From positions 2,315 to 20,155 of the forward strand of contig WTIY01000135.1 of NCBI GenBank assembly GCA_011525065.1: DNA of 17,841 nucleotides. Direction: 5' to 3'. Both the position numbers and the translations under genes were made by a program. The notes beneath the pieces were generated by a model. It was not told the DNA's origin. It saw only the letters and a list, made by a program, of their open reading frames with translations, and did not search any database. Position 1 is the stretch's first letter. Each line of letters starts with the position of its first letter. The DNA is from Flavobacteriales bacterium (GTDB lineage: Bacteria; Bacteroidota; Bacteroidia; Flavobacteriales; Flavobacteriaceae). Positions 1-7,357 of the stretch are shown here, piece by piece.

Positions 1-414
1 ATGATCAGTTTTGATAGCCAAAATAGTTTTGAACTAAGCCGTCCTGAACACTGGGGGTTATGGTTGAACACTGTGGTTGAGCAAGAGGGTTATGTGGTCG
101 GGGATTTGGGCTATGTGTTTTGTGATGATAATTTTTTACTCAAGATCAATCAAGAGTTTTTGAATCACGACACATTCACCGACATTATCACTTTTGGGGG
201 CAATGTCGGAAAGACCGTTAATGGTGAAATATATATATCCACCGAGCGCGTCATGGACAACAGCAAAACCTACGGGGTACGTTTTGATCTGGAGTTATCA
301 CGCGTAATGGTTCACGGCGTGTTGCATTTGTGTGGGTATAACGATAAAACAGATCAAGAGGCTCACAAGATGCGGGCGCGAGAGGATTATTGGCTTGAAA
401 GTCTAAATAATTGA
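1..414 (+). CDS. ybeY: Endoribonuclease YbeY, rRNA maturation factor
   Basis: YbeY is a metal-dependent cytoplasmic endoribonuclease needed for 16S rRNA 3'-end maturation and ribosome quality control. The signature HGVLHLCGYND begins at residue 105, giving two metal-ligand histidines, H105 and H109. The third position, histidine in the canonical HGxLHLxGYDH motif, is Asp115 here; I recall this variant as usual for Bacteroidota homologues. Upstream, a stretch containing FCDD (about 40-43) and LNHDTFTDIITF (about 54-65) is also typical. At 137 aa it is slightly shorter than proteobacterial YbeY (about 150) but normal for Flavobacteria. The ATG is the first base of the window, so an upstream in-frame start cannot be excluded, but the N-terminus MISF fits family members. 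It is followed after 41 bp by mnmG; a parS-like site lies between them. Confidence 0.93.
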   Translation: MISFDSQNSFELSRPEHWGLWLNTVVEQEGYVVGDLGYVFCDDNFLLKINQEFLNHDTFTDIITFGGNVGKTVNGEIYISTERVMDNSKTYGVRFDLELSRVMVHGVLHLCGYNDKTDQEAHKMRAREDYWLESLNN

Positions 415-432
415 AAACCAGTGTTTTATAAT

Positions 433-448
433 TGTTTCACGTGAAACA
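433..448. promoter_or_regulatory. parS: parS-like ParB-binding site 1 (perfect palindrome)
   Basis: The 16 bases TGTTTCACGTGAAACA form a perfect inverted repeat and are identical to the widely conserved bacterial parS consensus bound by ParB (Spo0J). The site lies in the 41-bp gap between ybeY and mnmG, ending 7 bp before the mnmG start codon. A chance exact 16-mer match in this window is negligible. ParB nucleating here would spread over the flanks and help origin segregation. It overlaps the region where the mnmG leader would lie, so bound ParB could also influence mnmG expression; that is inference. Confidence 0.88.
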
Positions 449-455
449 TTAGCTT

Positions 456-2324
456 ATGGATTCGAATTATGATGTGATTGTGGTTGGCGCGGGGCACGCG
501 GGCTGTGAGGCTGCTGCTGCTGCTGCCAACATGGGGGCTAAGACCTTGTTGGTGACCATGAATCTACAGACGATTGCTCAAATGTCTTGTAATCCTGCTA
601 TGGGCGGTATCGCTAAAGGGCAAATTGTGCGCGAAATTGATGCCTTGGGCGGATATAGTGGGATTGTCTCAGACAAAACAGCGATCCAATTTAAGATGCT
701 GAATCAATCGAAAGGGCCGGCCATGTGGAGCCCAAGAGTACAAAGTGACCGCATGCGTTTTGCTGAATTATGGCGCTTGATGTTAGAGCAAACCGAGAAC
801 CTGGATTTCTATCAAGACATGGTGACGAGCTTGCTTTATCACGGTGATCGCATCACGGGCGTAAGGACCTCGTTGGGGCTGGACTTTAATGCACGCGCAG
901 TGGTGTTGACCAATGGGACCTTTCTCAATGGACTCATTCATATTGGTGAAAAACAGTTTGGCGGAGGCCGAGCAGGTGAACGTGCTGCTACCGGGATAAC
1001 TGAGGTTTTGGTTGACTTAGGTTTCGACACTGGCCGAATGAAAACAGGAACACCACCAAGGGTCGACGGAAGGAGCCTGGATTTTAGTAAAATGATTGAA
1101 CAGCCCGGGGATGATGATCCGCAGAAATTCTCTTATTCAGACCAAACCAATCCACTGACGGAGCAGCGCTCATGCCACATGAGCTACACAAGCCAGGTTG
1201 TTCATGATTTACTTCGTGAGGGTTTTGATCGAAGCCCAATGTTTAATGGAGCCATCAAAAGCACAGGGCCGCGCTACTGCCCCTCGATCGAAGATAAAAT
1301 TCATCGTTTTGCCGACAAAGAAAGGCATCAACTGTTTGTCGAGCCAGAGGGCTGGAACACGATAGAATATTACATTAACGGCTTCAGCACCTCTTTGCCG
1401 GAAGAGGTCCAGCTTAAGGCATTAAAGGCCTGTGCTGGGTTTGAGCACGTGAAGATGTTTCGTCCTGGCTACGCCATTGAATACGACTATTTCCCGCCCA
1501 CTCAATTGAAGCATAGCCTTGAAACAAAGATTATATCGGGCTTGTTTTTTGCGGGTCAAATTAATGGAACCACAGGATACGAGGAAGCCGGGGCACAAGG
1601 CTTAATGGCTGGGATTAATGCGGCGATGTTTTGCCGCGAGCAAGAGCCGGTCATTCTAAGGAGAGACCAAGCATATATTGGGGTTTTGATCGACGATTTA
1701 ATCACAAAAGGGACTGAGGAGCCTTATAGAATGTTTACCTCTCGGGCGGAGTTTCGTACACTGTTGCGGCAAGACAATGCCGATTATCGTTTAACCCCTC
1801 TAGGGTTCGATTTGGGTATTGCTGATTCAGGTCGAATGGCGCGTATGGAGGAGAAATACAGCAAGAGTGAGGCGTTTATCGATTTTTTCAAAAACACCAG
1901 TGTCGCTCCAGAACATATAAACCCAATCTTGAGTCGTCATGAATCTTCTCTTGCTTCACAAAGCGACAAATTGTTTAAGTTTTTTTCTAGGCCGAACATC
2001 AGCATGCAGGACATGTTGGGGTTAGATGCTGTATCGGCGCACGTGGCAGAAAACCAATTAGATCGCGAGGTGTTGGAACAGGTTGAAATCCAAGTTAAAT
2101 ATTCGGGGTATATCGAAAAAGAAAAGAATAATGCTGCTAAGTTAACCAAGCTTGAGGGCATTAGGATCCCGGAGAATTTTGATTATTCTAGGCTGAAGTC
2201 TTTATCTTATGAGGCGCGTGAAAAACTCAGTCAAATACAACCCAGAACCATCTCACAAGCCTCAAGAATTAGCGGGGTCTCACCAAATGATATTTCTGTG
2301 CTTTTGGTCTTTATGGGTCGATAG
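456..2324 (+). CDS. mnmG: tRNA uridine-5-carboxymethylaminomethyl(34) synthesis enzyme MnmG (GidA)
   Basis: MnmG is an FAD protein that, with MnmE, installs the carboxymethylaminomethyl group on wobble U34 of several tRNAs. The Rossmann FAD-binding motif VVGAGHAGCEAA starts near residue 9. The conserved cysteines are visible in MSCNPAMGGIAKG (C45) and RYCPSIEDK (C275). Further family blocks are GRMKTGTPPR, RPGYAIEYDYFPP, FAGQINGTTGYEEA and MFTSRAEFR. The 622-aa length is normal for the family (about 620-630). The start ATG lies 7 bp after a perfect parS palindrome, and a second parS-like site begins immediately after the TAG stop, so the gene is bracketed by two ParB sites. The run of GCT codons at 510-524 encodes the Ala-rich helix after the FAD loop and is not unusual. 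Confidence 0.97.
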   Translation: MDSNYDVIVVGAGHAGCEAAAAAANMGAKTLLVTMNLQTIAQMSCNPAMGGIAKGQIVREIDALGGYSGIVSDKTAIQFKMLNQSKGPAMWSPRVQSDRMRFAELWRLMLEQTENLDFYQDMVTSLLYHGDRITGVRTSLGLDFNARAVVLTNGTFLNGLIHIGEKQFGGGRAGERAATGITEVLVDLGFDTGRMKTGTPPRVDGRSLDFSKMIEQPGDDDPQKFSYSDQTNPLTEQRSCHMSYTSQVVHDLLREGFDRSPMFNGAIKSTGPRYCPSIEDKIHRFADKERHQLFVEPEGWNTIEYYINGFSTSLPEEVQLKALKACAGFEHVKMFRPGYAIEYDYFPPTQLKHSLETKIISGLFFAGQINGTTGYEEAGAQGLMAGINAAMFCREQEPVILRRDQAYIGVLIDDLITKGTEEPYRMFTSRAEFRTLLRQDNADYRLTPLGFDLGIADSGRMARMEEKYSKSEAFIDFFKNTSVAPEHINPILSRHESSLASQSDKLFKFFSRPNISMQDMLGLDAVSAHVAENQLDREVLEQVEIQVKYSGYIEKEKNNAAKLTKLEGIRIPENFDYSRLKSLSYEAREKLSQIQPRTISQASRISGVSPNDISVLLVFMGR

Positions 2325-2340
2325 TGTTTCACGTGGAACA
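2325..2340. promoter_or_regulatory. parS: parS-like ParB-binding site 2
   Basis: The 16 bases TGTTTCACGTGGAACA begin directly after the mnmG stop codon (2322-2324). They differ at one base from the perfect palindrome at 433-448, and the right half matches the other common parS variant ending GGAACA. The site lies in the 29-bp gap before the methyltransferase gene. Two such sites 1.9 kb apart around mnmG are strong evidence for a real ParB-binding locus. Confidence 0.85.
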
Positions 2341-2353
2341 AACGTAAAATTTA

Positions 2354-3202
2354 ATGGGCAAAGCTAAACACAATTCAAATCTTCCGCCTCAATGGGTCAG
2401 AGATCACATGGTGAGTGGTGAGGATTTCGAATTGACCTATGACGCAGAATTGAAGGCGTATAAAACCACGCCCGCCCCGTTAAACTTAGCCCCGTATTAT
2501 GACCATCCCGAGTATTGGTCCCACCAACATCGGGCAAAAGGCTTTATGGCTAAGGTCTACGGTATGGTCCGGGAATTTAATGTACGACGCAAGTTGCGCT
2601 GGCTTAAACGTGCGGCCCCAAACGCCAAGAAACTATTGGATTATGGTTGTGGCACAGGGGTTTTTTTGAATGCTGCAAAAGAATCTGGCTGGTACGTTGA
2701 AGGGCTTGAGCCTAATGCTAAGGCGCACAATATTGCTGTTCAAAATGGCCTCAAGGTTTGCCTTGACCGCAAGGAGGTCTCGTTAAAGCCCTACGATGCG
2801 ATTTGTCTGTGGCATGTTCTGGAACATCTGGAAAATCCAGTTGAAATGAAGCGGTGGTTTCAGGAGCATCTATCAGAGCGAGGGGTGCTTATAATCGCGG
2901 TGCCAAATTTTAAATCGTGGGATGCCAAGCATTATGGAGCGCATTGGGCGGCCTATGATGTGCCAAGACATTTATGGCATTTTAGCCAAGAGAGCATTGA
3001 GGCCATATTTGGATCTGATTTTTCTGTTTTGAAAAAGCACCCAATGTGGTTTGATGCATTTTATGTGAGCCTGCTGTCTGAACAATACAAAGGTGGTCGC
3101 TCTAACTGGTTAAACGCTCTTGTCGTAGGATTGTGGTCAAATCTCATGGCGATTTTTACAAAAGAGCCTTCGTCCATCACTTATGTCTTGAAAAAACGAT
3201 AA
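2354..3202 (+). CDS. Class I SAM-dependent methyltransferase (UbiG/Methyltransf_23-like)
   Basis: This is a soluble methyltransferase of the class I Rossmann type. SAM-binding motif I is LLDYGCGTG with D96 followed by the Gly-rich loop, and the acidic end of strand beta2 appears in VEGLEPN some 20 residues later. A motif resembling LWHVLEHLENP (about 152-162) is the usual block after motif II/III. A later block, YDVPRHLWHFS, recurs in COG2227-type methyltransferases of Bacteroidota. The substrate is unknown. Residues 1-60 are not clearly part of the catalytic fold and contain HPEYWSHQ, seen in related proteins of the phylum. It follows mnmG by 29 bp on the same strand, so it is probably cotranscribed, and ends before a convergent gap. 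An RNA, lipid or small-molecule substrate is equally possible from sequence alone. Confidence 0.87.
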   Translation: MGKAKHNSNLPPQWVRDHMVSGEDFELTYDAELKAYKTTPAPLNLAPYYDHPEYWSHQHRAKGFMAKVYGMVREFNVRRKLRWLKRAAPNAKKLLDYGCGTGVFLNAAKESGWYVEGLEPNAKAHNIAVQNGLKVCLDRKEVSLKPYDAICLWHVLEHLENPVEMKRWFQEHLSERGVLIIAVPNFKSWDAKHYGAHWAAYDVPRHLWHFSQESIEAIFGSDFSVLKKHPMWFDAFYVSLLSEQYKGGRSNWLNALVVGLWSNLMAIFTKEPSSITYVLKKR

Positions 3203-3401
3203 ATAAGACGATTTAAGACGATTTCGGCCTAAAGATGAGGCTCTAGGCCACGGCACTCATAAAACAAGAACCTGAGCCACTAGGGAGCGCAACAATCAAT
3301 AACAATTCCTTATCGTAAATCAAGATTGTTATAAGCAATGGTGATGGGTGTGCGTTAAAGGCAAAAACAGTTAAGTGTGCCAAGTGCGTCAGCACGAAAT
3401 T
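3203..3401. other. Convergent intergenic region with weak hairpins and a short tandem repeat
   Basis: This 199-bp gap separates two genes that converge. I find no credible ORF or RNA gene. It holds a tandem 10-bp repeat (TAAGACGATT at 3204-3213 and 3214-3223) immediately after the methyltransferase stop. It also has a 6-bp stem GGCCTA/TAGGCC (3226-3231 with 3244-3249), a 7-bp stem TAACAAT/ATTGTTA (3300-3306 with 3325-3331), and a GTGC/GCAC hairpin (3384-3387 with 3392-3395) just past the holB stop. An A-run at 3363-3367 is a T-run on the minus strand, about 17 bases beyond that last hairpin. One or more of these may terminate transcription, but none is a textbook terminator. Confidence 0.4.
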
Positions 3402-4556
3402 TTAAGTAGAAGATGGCTGATGAAGAAGACGGGTTAATTGGATGGCCAAGTCCGTAAAAATGATTTTTGCGTTGCCGTTTCTTTCGATGTGCTGTTGCGC
3501 CTGCTCTATTGCTTTTTGAAGAGAATGAATGTTGTTTTGATGAATAAACGGTGCCAGTTTAGATAATTTGAAATCCTCGCTGTACTCGCGATAATACACC
3601 AGAGGGGTTAGCTTGTAGTGTTCTAGGAAAGCCTGTCGTATTAATCCACTGCAATAGTTTAAAAAAGCTTTTTGAGTTTCACGCCCATGTCCAGCCATTT
3701 GATCGCTCCATTGCATTAATTCTTGTATGGCTTTTTTGTTGCCCTTGGCTTTGAACGCGCCTCGGGCCCAAGTCAAGAACCACTGCTCAAAAACTGCGTC
3801 CTGGTCCTGGTGCTCAAGCAACTGAAGGGCTCTGAAAAAATCCCCGTTGGCTGATTTGGCTACACTTTGTGCCTGCTGCTCGGAGCAGCCTTGTTTCTCA
3901 ATTAGGGCATGGGTCAATTCATTTTGAGACAAACCAGGGAGCGTCAGAATCTGACAACGCGAATAAATGGTTCTGAGAATTTTGTCTTCTTCTTCTGTGA
4001 GTAATAAAAAAACAGTTTTCTCTGGGGGCTCCTCGAGAAGTTTCAGAATTTTATTGGAGGACTCAGAATTCATTTTATCGGCCATCCAAATGATCATTAT
4101 TTTATACCCGCCCTCATAGGACTTTAGACTCAACGTTTTGGCCATTTGCTCCGTGTCTGCTACCGAGATCGTCCCTTGCTTACTCCCAAGTCCAATATGG
4201 GCATACCAAGCCATCAATGAACCGTATGGACTATCTTGAACAAAGGAGCGCCACTGCGGCAGGAAATCTAAAACACTGGGCGATTTCTTAACCGTATCCG
4301 TGCTGTTCACCGGATACATAAAGTGTAGGTCTGGATGCATTAACTGATCCACTTGATTTGCGCTACGCTGGTAGGCCGGGTTTTCTGGATCCATAGGTCC
4401 GCACAACAAAAGTTTGGCATAGGCTAAGGCTAGAGGCAGCAACCCGCTACCACTAGGTCCACTAAACATTTGTGCATGCGGAACCCTGCCATTTTTTGCG
4501 CTGGTTTGTAAGTGATTTTTGAGATGGGTCAGGCCGATAATTTGCGAAAAGTCCAC
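3402..4556 (-). CDS. holB: DNA polymerase III subunit delta'
   Basis: This is the delta' subunit of the clamp-loader complex that opens the sliding clamp. The N-terminal AAA+ module shows MDFSQIIG at the start, a degenerate P-loop GPSGSGLL at residues 33-40 (the Lys is lost, as is normal for delta'), LLEEPP at 173-178, and the arginine-finger SRC motif at 199-201. The usual four-cysteine zinc module is nearly absent: only C52 remains before HPDLHF. The longest ORF begins at a TTG at 4562. I prefer the GTG at 4556 because flavobacterial homologues begin M-x-F-S-x-I-I-G; this gives 384 aa. The gene is divergent from pgk and convergent with the methyltransferase gene, so it forms its own transcription unit. 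Confidence 0.93.
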   Translation of the reverse strand: MDFSQIIGLTHLKNHLQTSAKNGRVPHAQMFSGPSGSGLLPLALAYAKLLLCGPMDPENPAYQRSANQVDQLMHPDLHFMYPVNSTDTVKKSPSVLDFLPQWRSFVQDSPYGSLMAWYAHIGLGSKQGTISVADTEQMAKTLSLKSYEGGYKIMIIWMADKMNSESSNKILKLLEEPPEKTVFLLLTEEEDKILRTIYSRCQILTLPGLSQNELTHALIEKQGCSEQQAQSVAKSANGDFFRALQLLEHQDQDAVFEQWFLTWARGAFKAKGNKKAIQELMQWSDQMAGHGRETQKAFLNYCSGLIRQAFLEHYKLTPLVYYREYSEDFKLSKLAPFIHQNNIHSLQKAIEQAQQHIERNGNAKIIFTDLAIQLTRLLHQPSST

Positions 4557-4559
4557 AGA

Positions 4560-4567
4560 CAAATCTA
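4560..4567 (-). promoter_or_regulatory. Possible -7 promoter box for holB
   Basis: Read on the minus strand, these bases are TAGATTTG, an exact match to the Bacteroidota -7 consensus TAnnTTTG, only 3 bases before the preferred GTG start. Used as such, it would give an almost leaderless mRNA. It also overlaps the alternative TTG start at 4562, which argues against that start. No -33 TTG is apparent. It could be a chance match. Confidence 0.25.
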
Positions 4568-4602
4568 CGGATTTTTCGCAAGGCGAAGACCCGTGAAAAA
4601 CT

Positions 4603-4610
4603 TATATTTG
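4603..4610 (+). promoter_or_regulatory. Candidate -7 promoter box for pgk
   Basis: TATATTTG matches the Bacteroidota sigma-A -7 consensus TAnnTTTG exactly and sits 19 bp before the pgk ATG, the same spacing as the box in front of the M23 peptidase gene. No convincing -33 TTG lies 19-21 bp upstream. An inverted repeat, TTCGC-AAG-GCGAA at 4575-4587, lies just upstream and could be an operator or a leader structure of the divergent gene; its role is unknown. Confidence 0.5.
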
Positions 4611-4629
4611 TGACTTAAATAACACTAAG

Positions 4630-5820
4630 ATGAAGACCCTGAATGATTTTGATTTTAATGGGAAAACAGCCCTGATAAGAGTGGACTTTAATGTCCCACT
4701 GGATGATGAGCAAAAGGTAACGGATACCACAAGGATTGAGGCGGCTAAACCCACCATCATGCAGGTACTCAATCAAGGTGGCTCCTGTGTGCTCATGTCT
4801 CATTTAGGACGCCCAAAAAATCGCGACCAGAAACTGTCGTTGGAGCATATCGTTTCTACCGCTGAACAAATCTTAGGAGTAAAGGTGTTGTTTGTTTCAG
4901 ATTGCATCGGAGAAAAACCACTTCAGGCGGTGGCCGAATTGCCAAAAAATAGTGTCCTGCTTTTGGAAAACTTGAGGTTTTATACCGAAGAAGAACAGGG
5001 AGACACCTCATTTGCCCAATCTCTTGCTGAGCTTGGCGACATTTATGTAAACGATGCCTTTGGAACAGCACATCGTGCTCACGCATCGACCGCAATCATT
5101 GCCGATTACTTTAAAGGGAAAAGCTGTTTTGGAACCTTGCTTGCCTCTGAAATCACAAACGTCAATAGGGTCATGCTCAACGGCGAATCGCCGGTTACCG
5201 CAATCATTGGCGGGGCCAAGGTATCTTCTAAAATAACAATCATTGAGCGGATCCTGGACGCGGTGGATCATCTGATTATTGGGGGTGGAATGGCCTTTAC
5301 CTTTATAAAAGCACAAGGAGGTTCTATCGGGACATCTTTAGTAGAAGACGACAAACAAGAACTGGCGTTAAACATCTTAGAATTAGCCAGTGCTAAAGGA
5401 GTTGAGGTTCATTTGCCAATCGATACGGTCATCACTCAAGAGTTTAGCAATGACTCTGAGACAGACGTCGCCATGATTCACGAAATACCTGATGGCTGGA
5501 TGGGCTTGGATGCGGGCCCAGAAACACGTCAAAAATTTTCTGAAGTAATCCATCAGTCTAAAACCCTATTATTCAATGGTCCAGTGGGGGTTTTTGAAAT
5601 GCCAACCTTCGCTGAGGGAACCATTGCCTTGTGTGAGGCCATTGCCTTAGCCACGAAAAATGGAGCGTTCTCTTTAGTAGGTGGAGGAGATTCGGTTGCG
5701 GCAGTCAAACAATTCAATTATGACGACCAAGTGAGTTATGTATCAACAGGTGGCGGCGCCATGCTCGAAATGCTCGAGGGGAAGACCCTGCCAGGAATCG
5801 CGGCTGTGCTCAATGCTTAA
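4630..5820 (+). CDS. pgk: Phosphoglycerate kinase
   Basis: Phosphoglycerate kinase transfers the acyl phosphate of 1,3-bisphosphoglycerate to ADP in glycolysis, in the cytoplasm. The N-terminal substrate block RVDFNVPLD is near residues 17-25, followed by the basic-patch motif SHLGRPK near 57-63. LLLENLRFY, the hinge and lobe motifs NGPVGVFE, and GGGDSVAA (the C-terminal nucleotide-binding loop, where many homologues have GGGDT/S) are all present. The 396-aa length is standard. The upstream region carries a TAnnTTTG promoter box. The 3' end overlaps the start of the lytic transglycosylase gene by 8 bp, which suggests translational coupling and makes pgk the head of an operon that continues into envelope genes. 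Confidence 0.98.
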   Translation: MKTLNDFDFNGKTALIRVDFNVPLDDEQKVTDTTRIEAAKPTIMQVLNQGGSCVLMSHLGRPKNRDQKLSLEHIVSTAEQILGVKVLFVSDCIGEKPLQAVAELPKNSVLLLENLRFYTEEEQGDTSFAQSLAELGDIYVNDAFGTAHRAHASTAIIADYFKGKSCFGTLLASEITNVNRVMLNGESPVTAIIGGAKVSSKITIIERILDAVDHLIIGGGMAFTFIKAQGGSIGTSLVEDDKQELALNILELASAKGVEVHLPIDTVITQEFSNDSETDVAMIHEIPDGWMGLDAGPETRQKFSEVIHQSKTLLFNGPVGVFEMPTFAEGTIALCEAIALATKNGAFSLVGGGDSVAAVKQFNYDDQVSYVSTGGGAMLEMLEGKTLPGIAAVLNA

Positions 5821-7336
5821 GGGACTCACAAACATATTGCCTAAAAACTTCGGGCCATCATTTTTGGGGTTCTGCTTTGTGATGATGTGGTCTTCAAACA
5901 ATGCTCAAAACATTGAAAAACAAGAAGATAGCTTGGTGATTTCAAAAACTGAACCCACCGAAATCAAGGATGACCCACAGGCCGCAGCCATCGACCAAAA
6001 GTGGTTTGATCTATTAAGTGATACCTACCGTTTTCAGGAGCAGCAACACGCCCTTAATGACCCATGGGACAGCATTCCTTTGCACGACAGCCTTTGGTCT
6101 ACAGAAACCTTTAAAAGCCGATTGGCCTTGCTGGACCAAAAAACCCCATTCCACATCACTTATAATGCGTCACTGGAAAAAATCGTTAGGAATTATTTAA
6201 AAAACCGACGCCCACAGCTCGAGCGACTTATGGGGGTAAGTCACTACTATTTCCCTATGTTCGAGGAGGTTTTCGCTCAGTATGGCTTGCCGTTAGAAAT
6301 GAAGTATCTGGCCATCGTAGAGTCCGCTTTGGTTCCTACAGCAACCTCTCGTGTTGGCGCTAGAGGATTGTGGCAATTCATGTTCCAAACAGGAAAAATG
6401 TTTAACCTCAAAGTTAACAGCTACGTAGACGAGCGATGCAGCCCATTAAAATCCACCATTGCCGCTGCAAAATATTTGAATCAGCTTTACGATATTTTAG
6501 ACGACTGGGATTTGGCCTTAGCAGCCTATAACTCTGGACCGGGCAATGTGAGCAAGGCCATTAGAAGATCTGGTGGGCGCAAAAATTATTGGAACATACG
6601 CTCGTTTTTGCCCCGTGAAACCGCCGGATATTTACCAGCCTTTTACGCCACAATGTACTTATTTGAATACGCCCATGAGTACGGTTTGAACAAGAGCGAA
6701 GCCAAACCTCATTTTGCCACGACCGACACGCTGACCATTAAGCAAACCATTGCCTTGTCCCATGTGTCTCAACTGGCTAAGACTCCGATAGAGACCCTGG
6801 AATTTCTAAATCCACAGTACAGTCTTGGGTTGATTCCATACATTGAGAGCCGTCCTTACACCTTGAGATTGCCGCTGGCTGATTTGGGGTTAATCGATGC
6901 CAATCAAGACAGTTTATACACCTTGGCAAAAGCTGATTTTGACCAAAGAGAACAGCCCTTGCCTGAGCTTATGGATCAAAACAACCGCATAAGATATCGG
7001 GTGAGAAGCGGGGATTATTTGGGTAAAATTGCCAATAAATACGGGGTGTCTGTCACTCAAATTAAGCGCTGGAATGGGCTAAAAAGCACTCAGCTAAAAA
7101 TCGGACAAAGACTGACAATCATTCCAAGGAGAATTCCGGTTAATGATCAAACAAAACGCACCTCAAGCACGGGCAGCGGTGCGCAAGAGGTCTATGTGGT
7201 TAAGCGCGGAGACTCTTTGTGGGGCATTGCTCAGAAATTTCCTGGAATTTCGCCCGAGGATTTAAAAAAATGGAACGGTATTAGTGGTTCAGAAATCAAA
7301 CCCGGGATGACCTTAAGTTTAAAACCGCGCTCCTGA
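5813..7336 (+). CDS. mltD: MltD-like membrane/secreted lytic murein transglycosylase with two LysM domains
   Basis: This enzyme cleaves the MurNAc-GlcNAc bond of peptidoglycan, forming 1,6-anhydro ends. An N-terminal hydrophobic stretch (about residues 13-30, ending near NNAQ) looks like a signal peptide, so it acts in the periplasm or at the outer membrane. The GH23/SLT domain spans about 150-290: the catalytic glutamate is E170 in AIVESALVP, followed by ARGLWQFM and AAYNSGPG (238-244). Two LysM peptidoglycan-binding repeats follow, about 393-438 (YRVRSGDYLGKIA) and 461-504 (YVVKRGDSLWGIA). An ORF extends upstream to 5738 inside pgk; I chose the ATG at 5813 because it directly precedes the signal-like segment and overlaps the pgk stop by 8 bp. 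The result is 507 aa, normal for MltD-like proteins. The DUF4837 lipoprotein gene follows after 21 bp. Confidence 0.93.
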   Translation: MLKGLTNILPKNFGPSFLGFCFVMMWSSNNAQNIEKQEDSLVISKTEPTEIKDDPQAAAIDQKWFDLLSDTYRFQEQQHALNDPWDSIPLHDSLWSTETFKSRLALLDQKTPFHITYNASLEKIVRNYLKNRRPQLERLMGVSHYYFPMFEEVFAQYGLPLEMKYLAIVESALVPTATSRVGARGLWQFMFQTGKMFNLKVNSYVDERCSPLKSTIAAAKYLNQLYDILDDWDLALAAYNSGPGNVSKAIRRSGGRKNYWNIRSFLPRETAGYLPAFYATMYLFEYAHEYGLNKSEAKPHFATTDTLTIKQTIALSHVSQLAKTPIETLEFLNPQYSLGLIPYIESRPYTLRLPLADLGLIDANQDSLYTLAKADFDQREQPLPELMDQNNRIRYRVRSGDYLGKIANKYGVSVTQIKRWNGLKSTQLKIGQRLTIIPRRIPVNDQTKRTSSTGSGAQEVYVVKRGDSLWGIAQKFPGISPEDLKKWNGISGSEIKPGMTLSLKPRS

Positions 7337-7357
7337 GCGAAATAATAAAGGCAGCAC

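Noticed and set aside
510..527. Run of GCT trinucleotides inside mnmG, possible slippage repeat
   Set aside because: It encodes the Ala-rich helix that follows the FAD-binding loop in all MnmG proteins; not a separate feature.
1446..1451. CACGTG cores at 1446-1451 and 2040-2045 as further parS sites
   Set aside because: Only the central hexamer matches; the outer arms do not fit the 16-bp consensus.
4557..4562. TTG start for holB
   Set aside because: The GTG at 4554-4556 gives the family-typical N-terminus MDFSQIIG; the TTG lies within a promoter-like box.
5008..5316. Antisense ORF of 102 codons within pgk, and similar antisense or out-of-frame ORFs across mnmG, GH3, DUF6909, rfbB, rfbA and rfbD
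   Set aside because: All lie fully inside strongly supported genes, show no recognisable domains, and have compositions expected of shadow frames.
5738..5812. Upstream extension of the transglycosylase gene into pgk
   Set aside because: It would overlap pgk by more than 80 bp, encodes a Cys- and Arg-rich segment unlike a signal peptide, and a better ATG lies at 5813.
7327..7338. CGCTC-CT-GAGCG hairpin over the transglycosylase stop as a terminator
   Set aside because: The 2-base loop is too tight, there is no T-run after it, and the next gene begins 19 bp later on the same strand.
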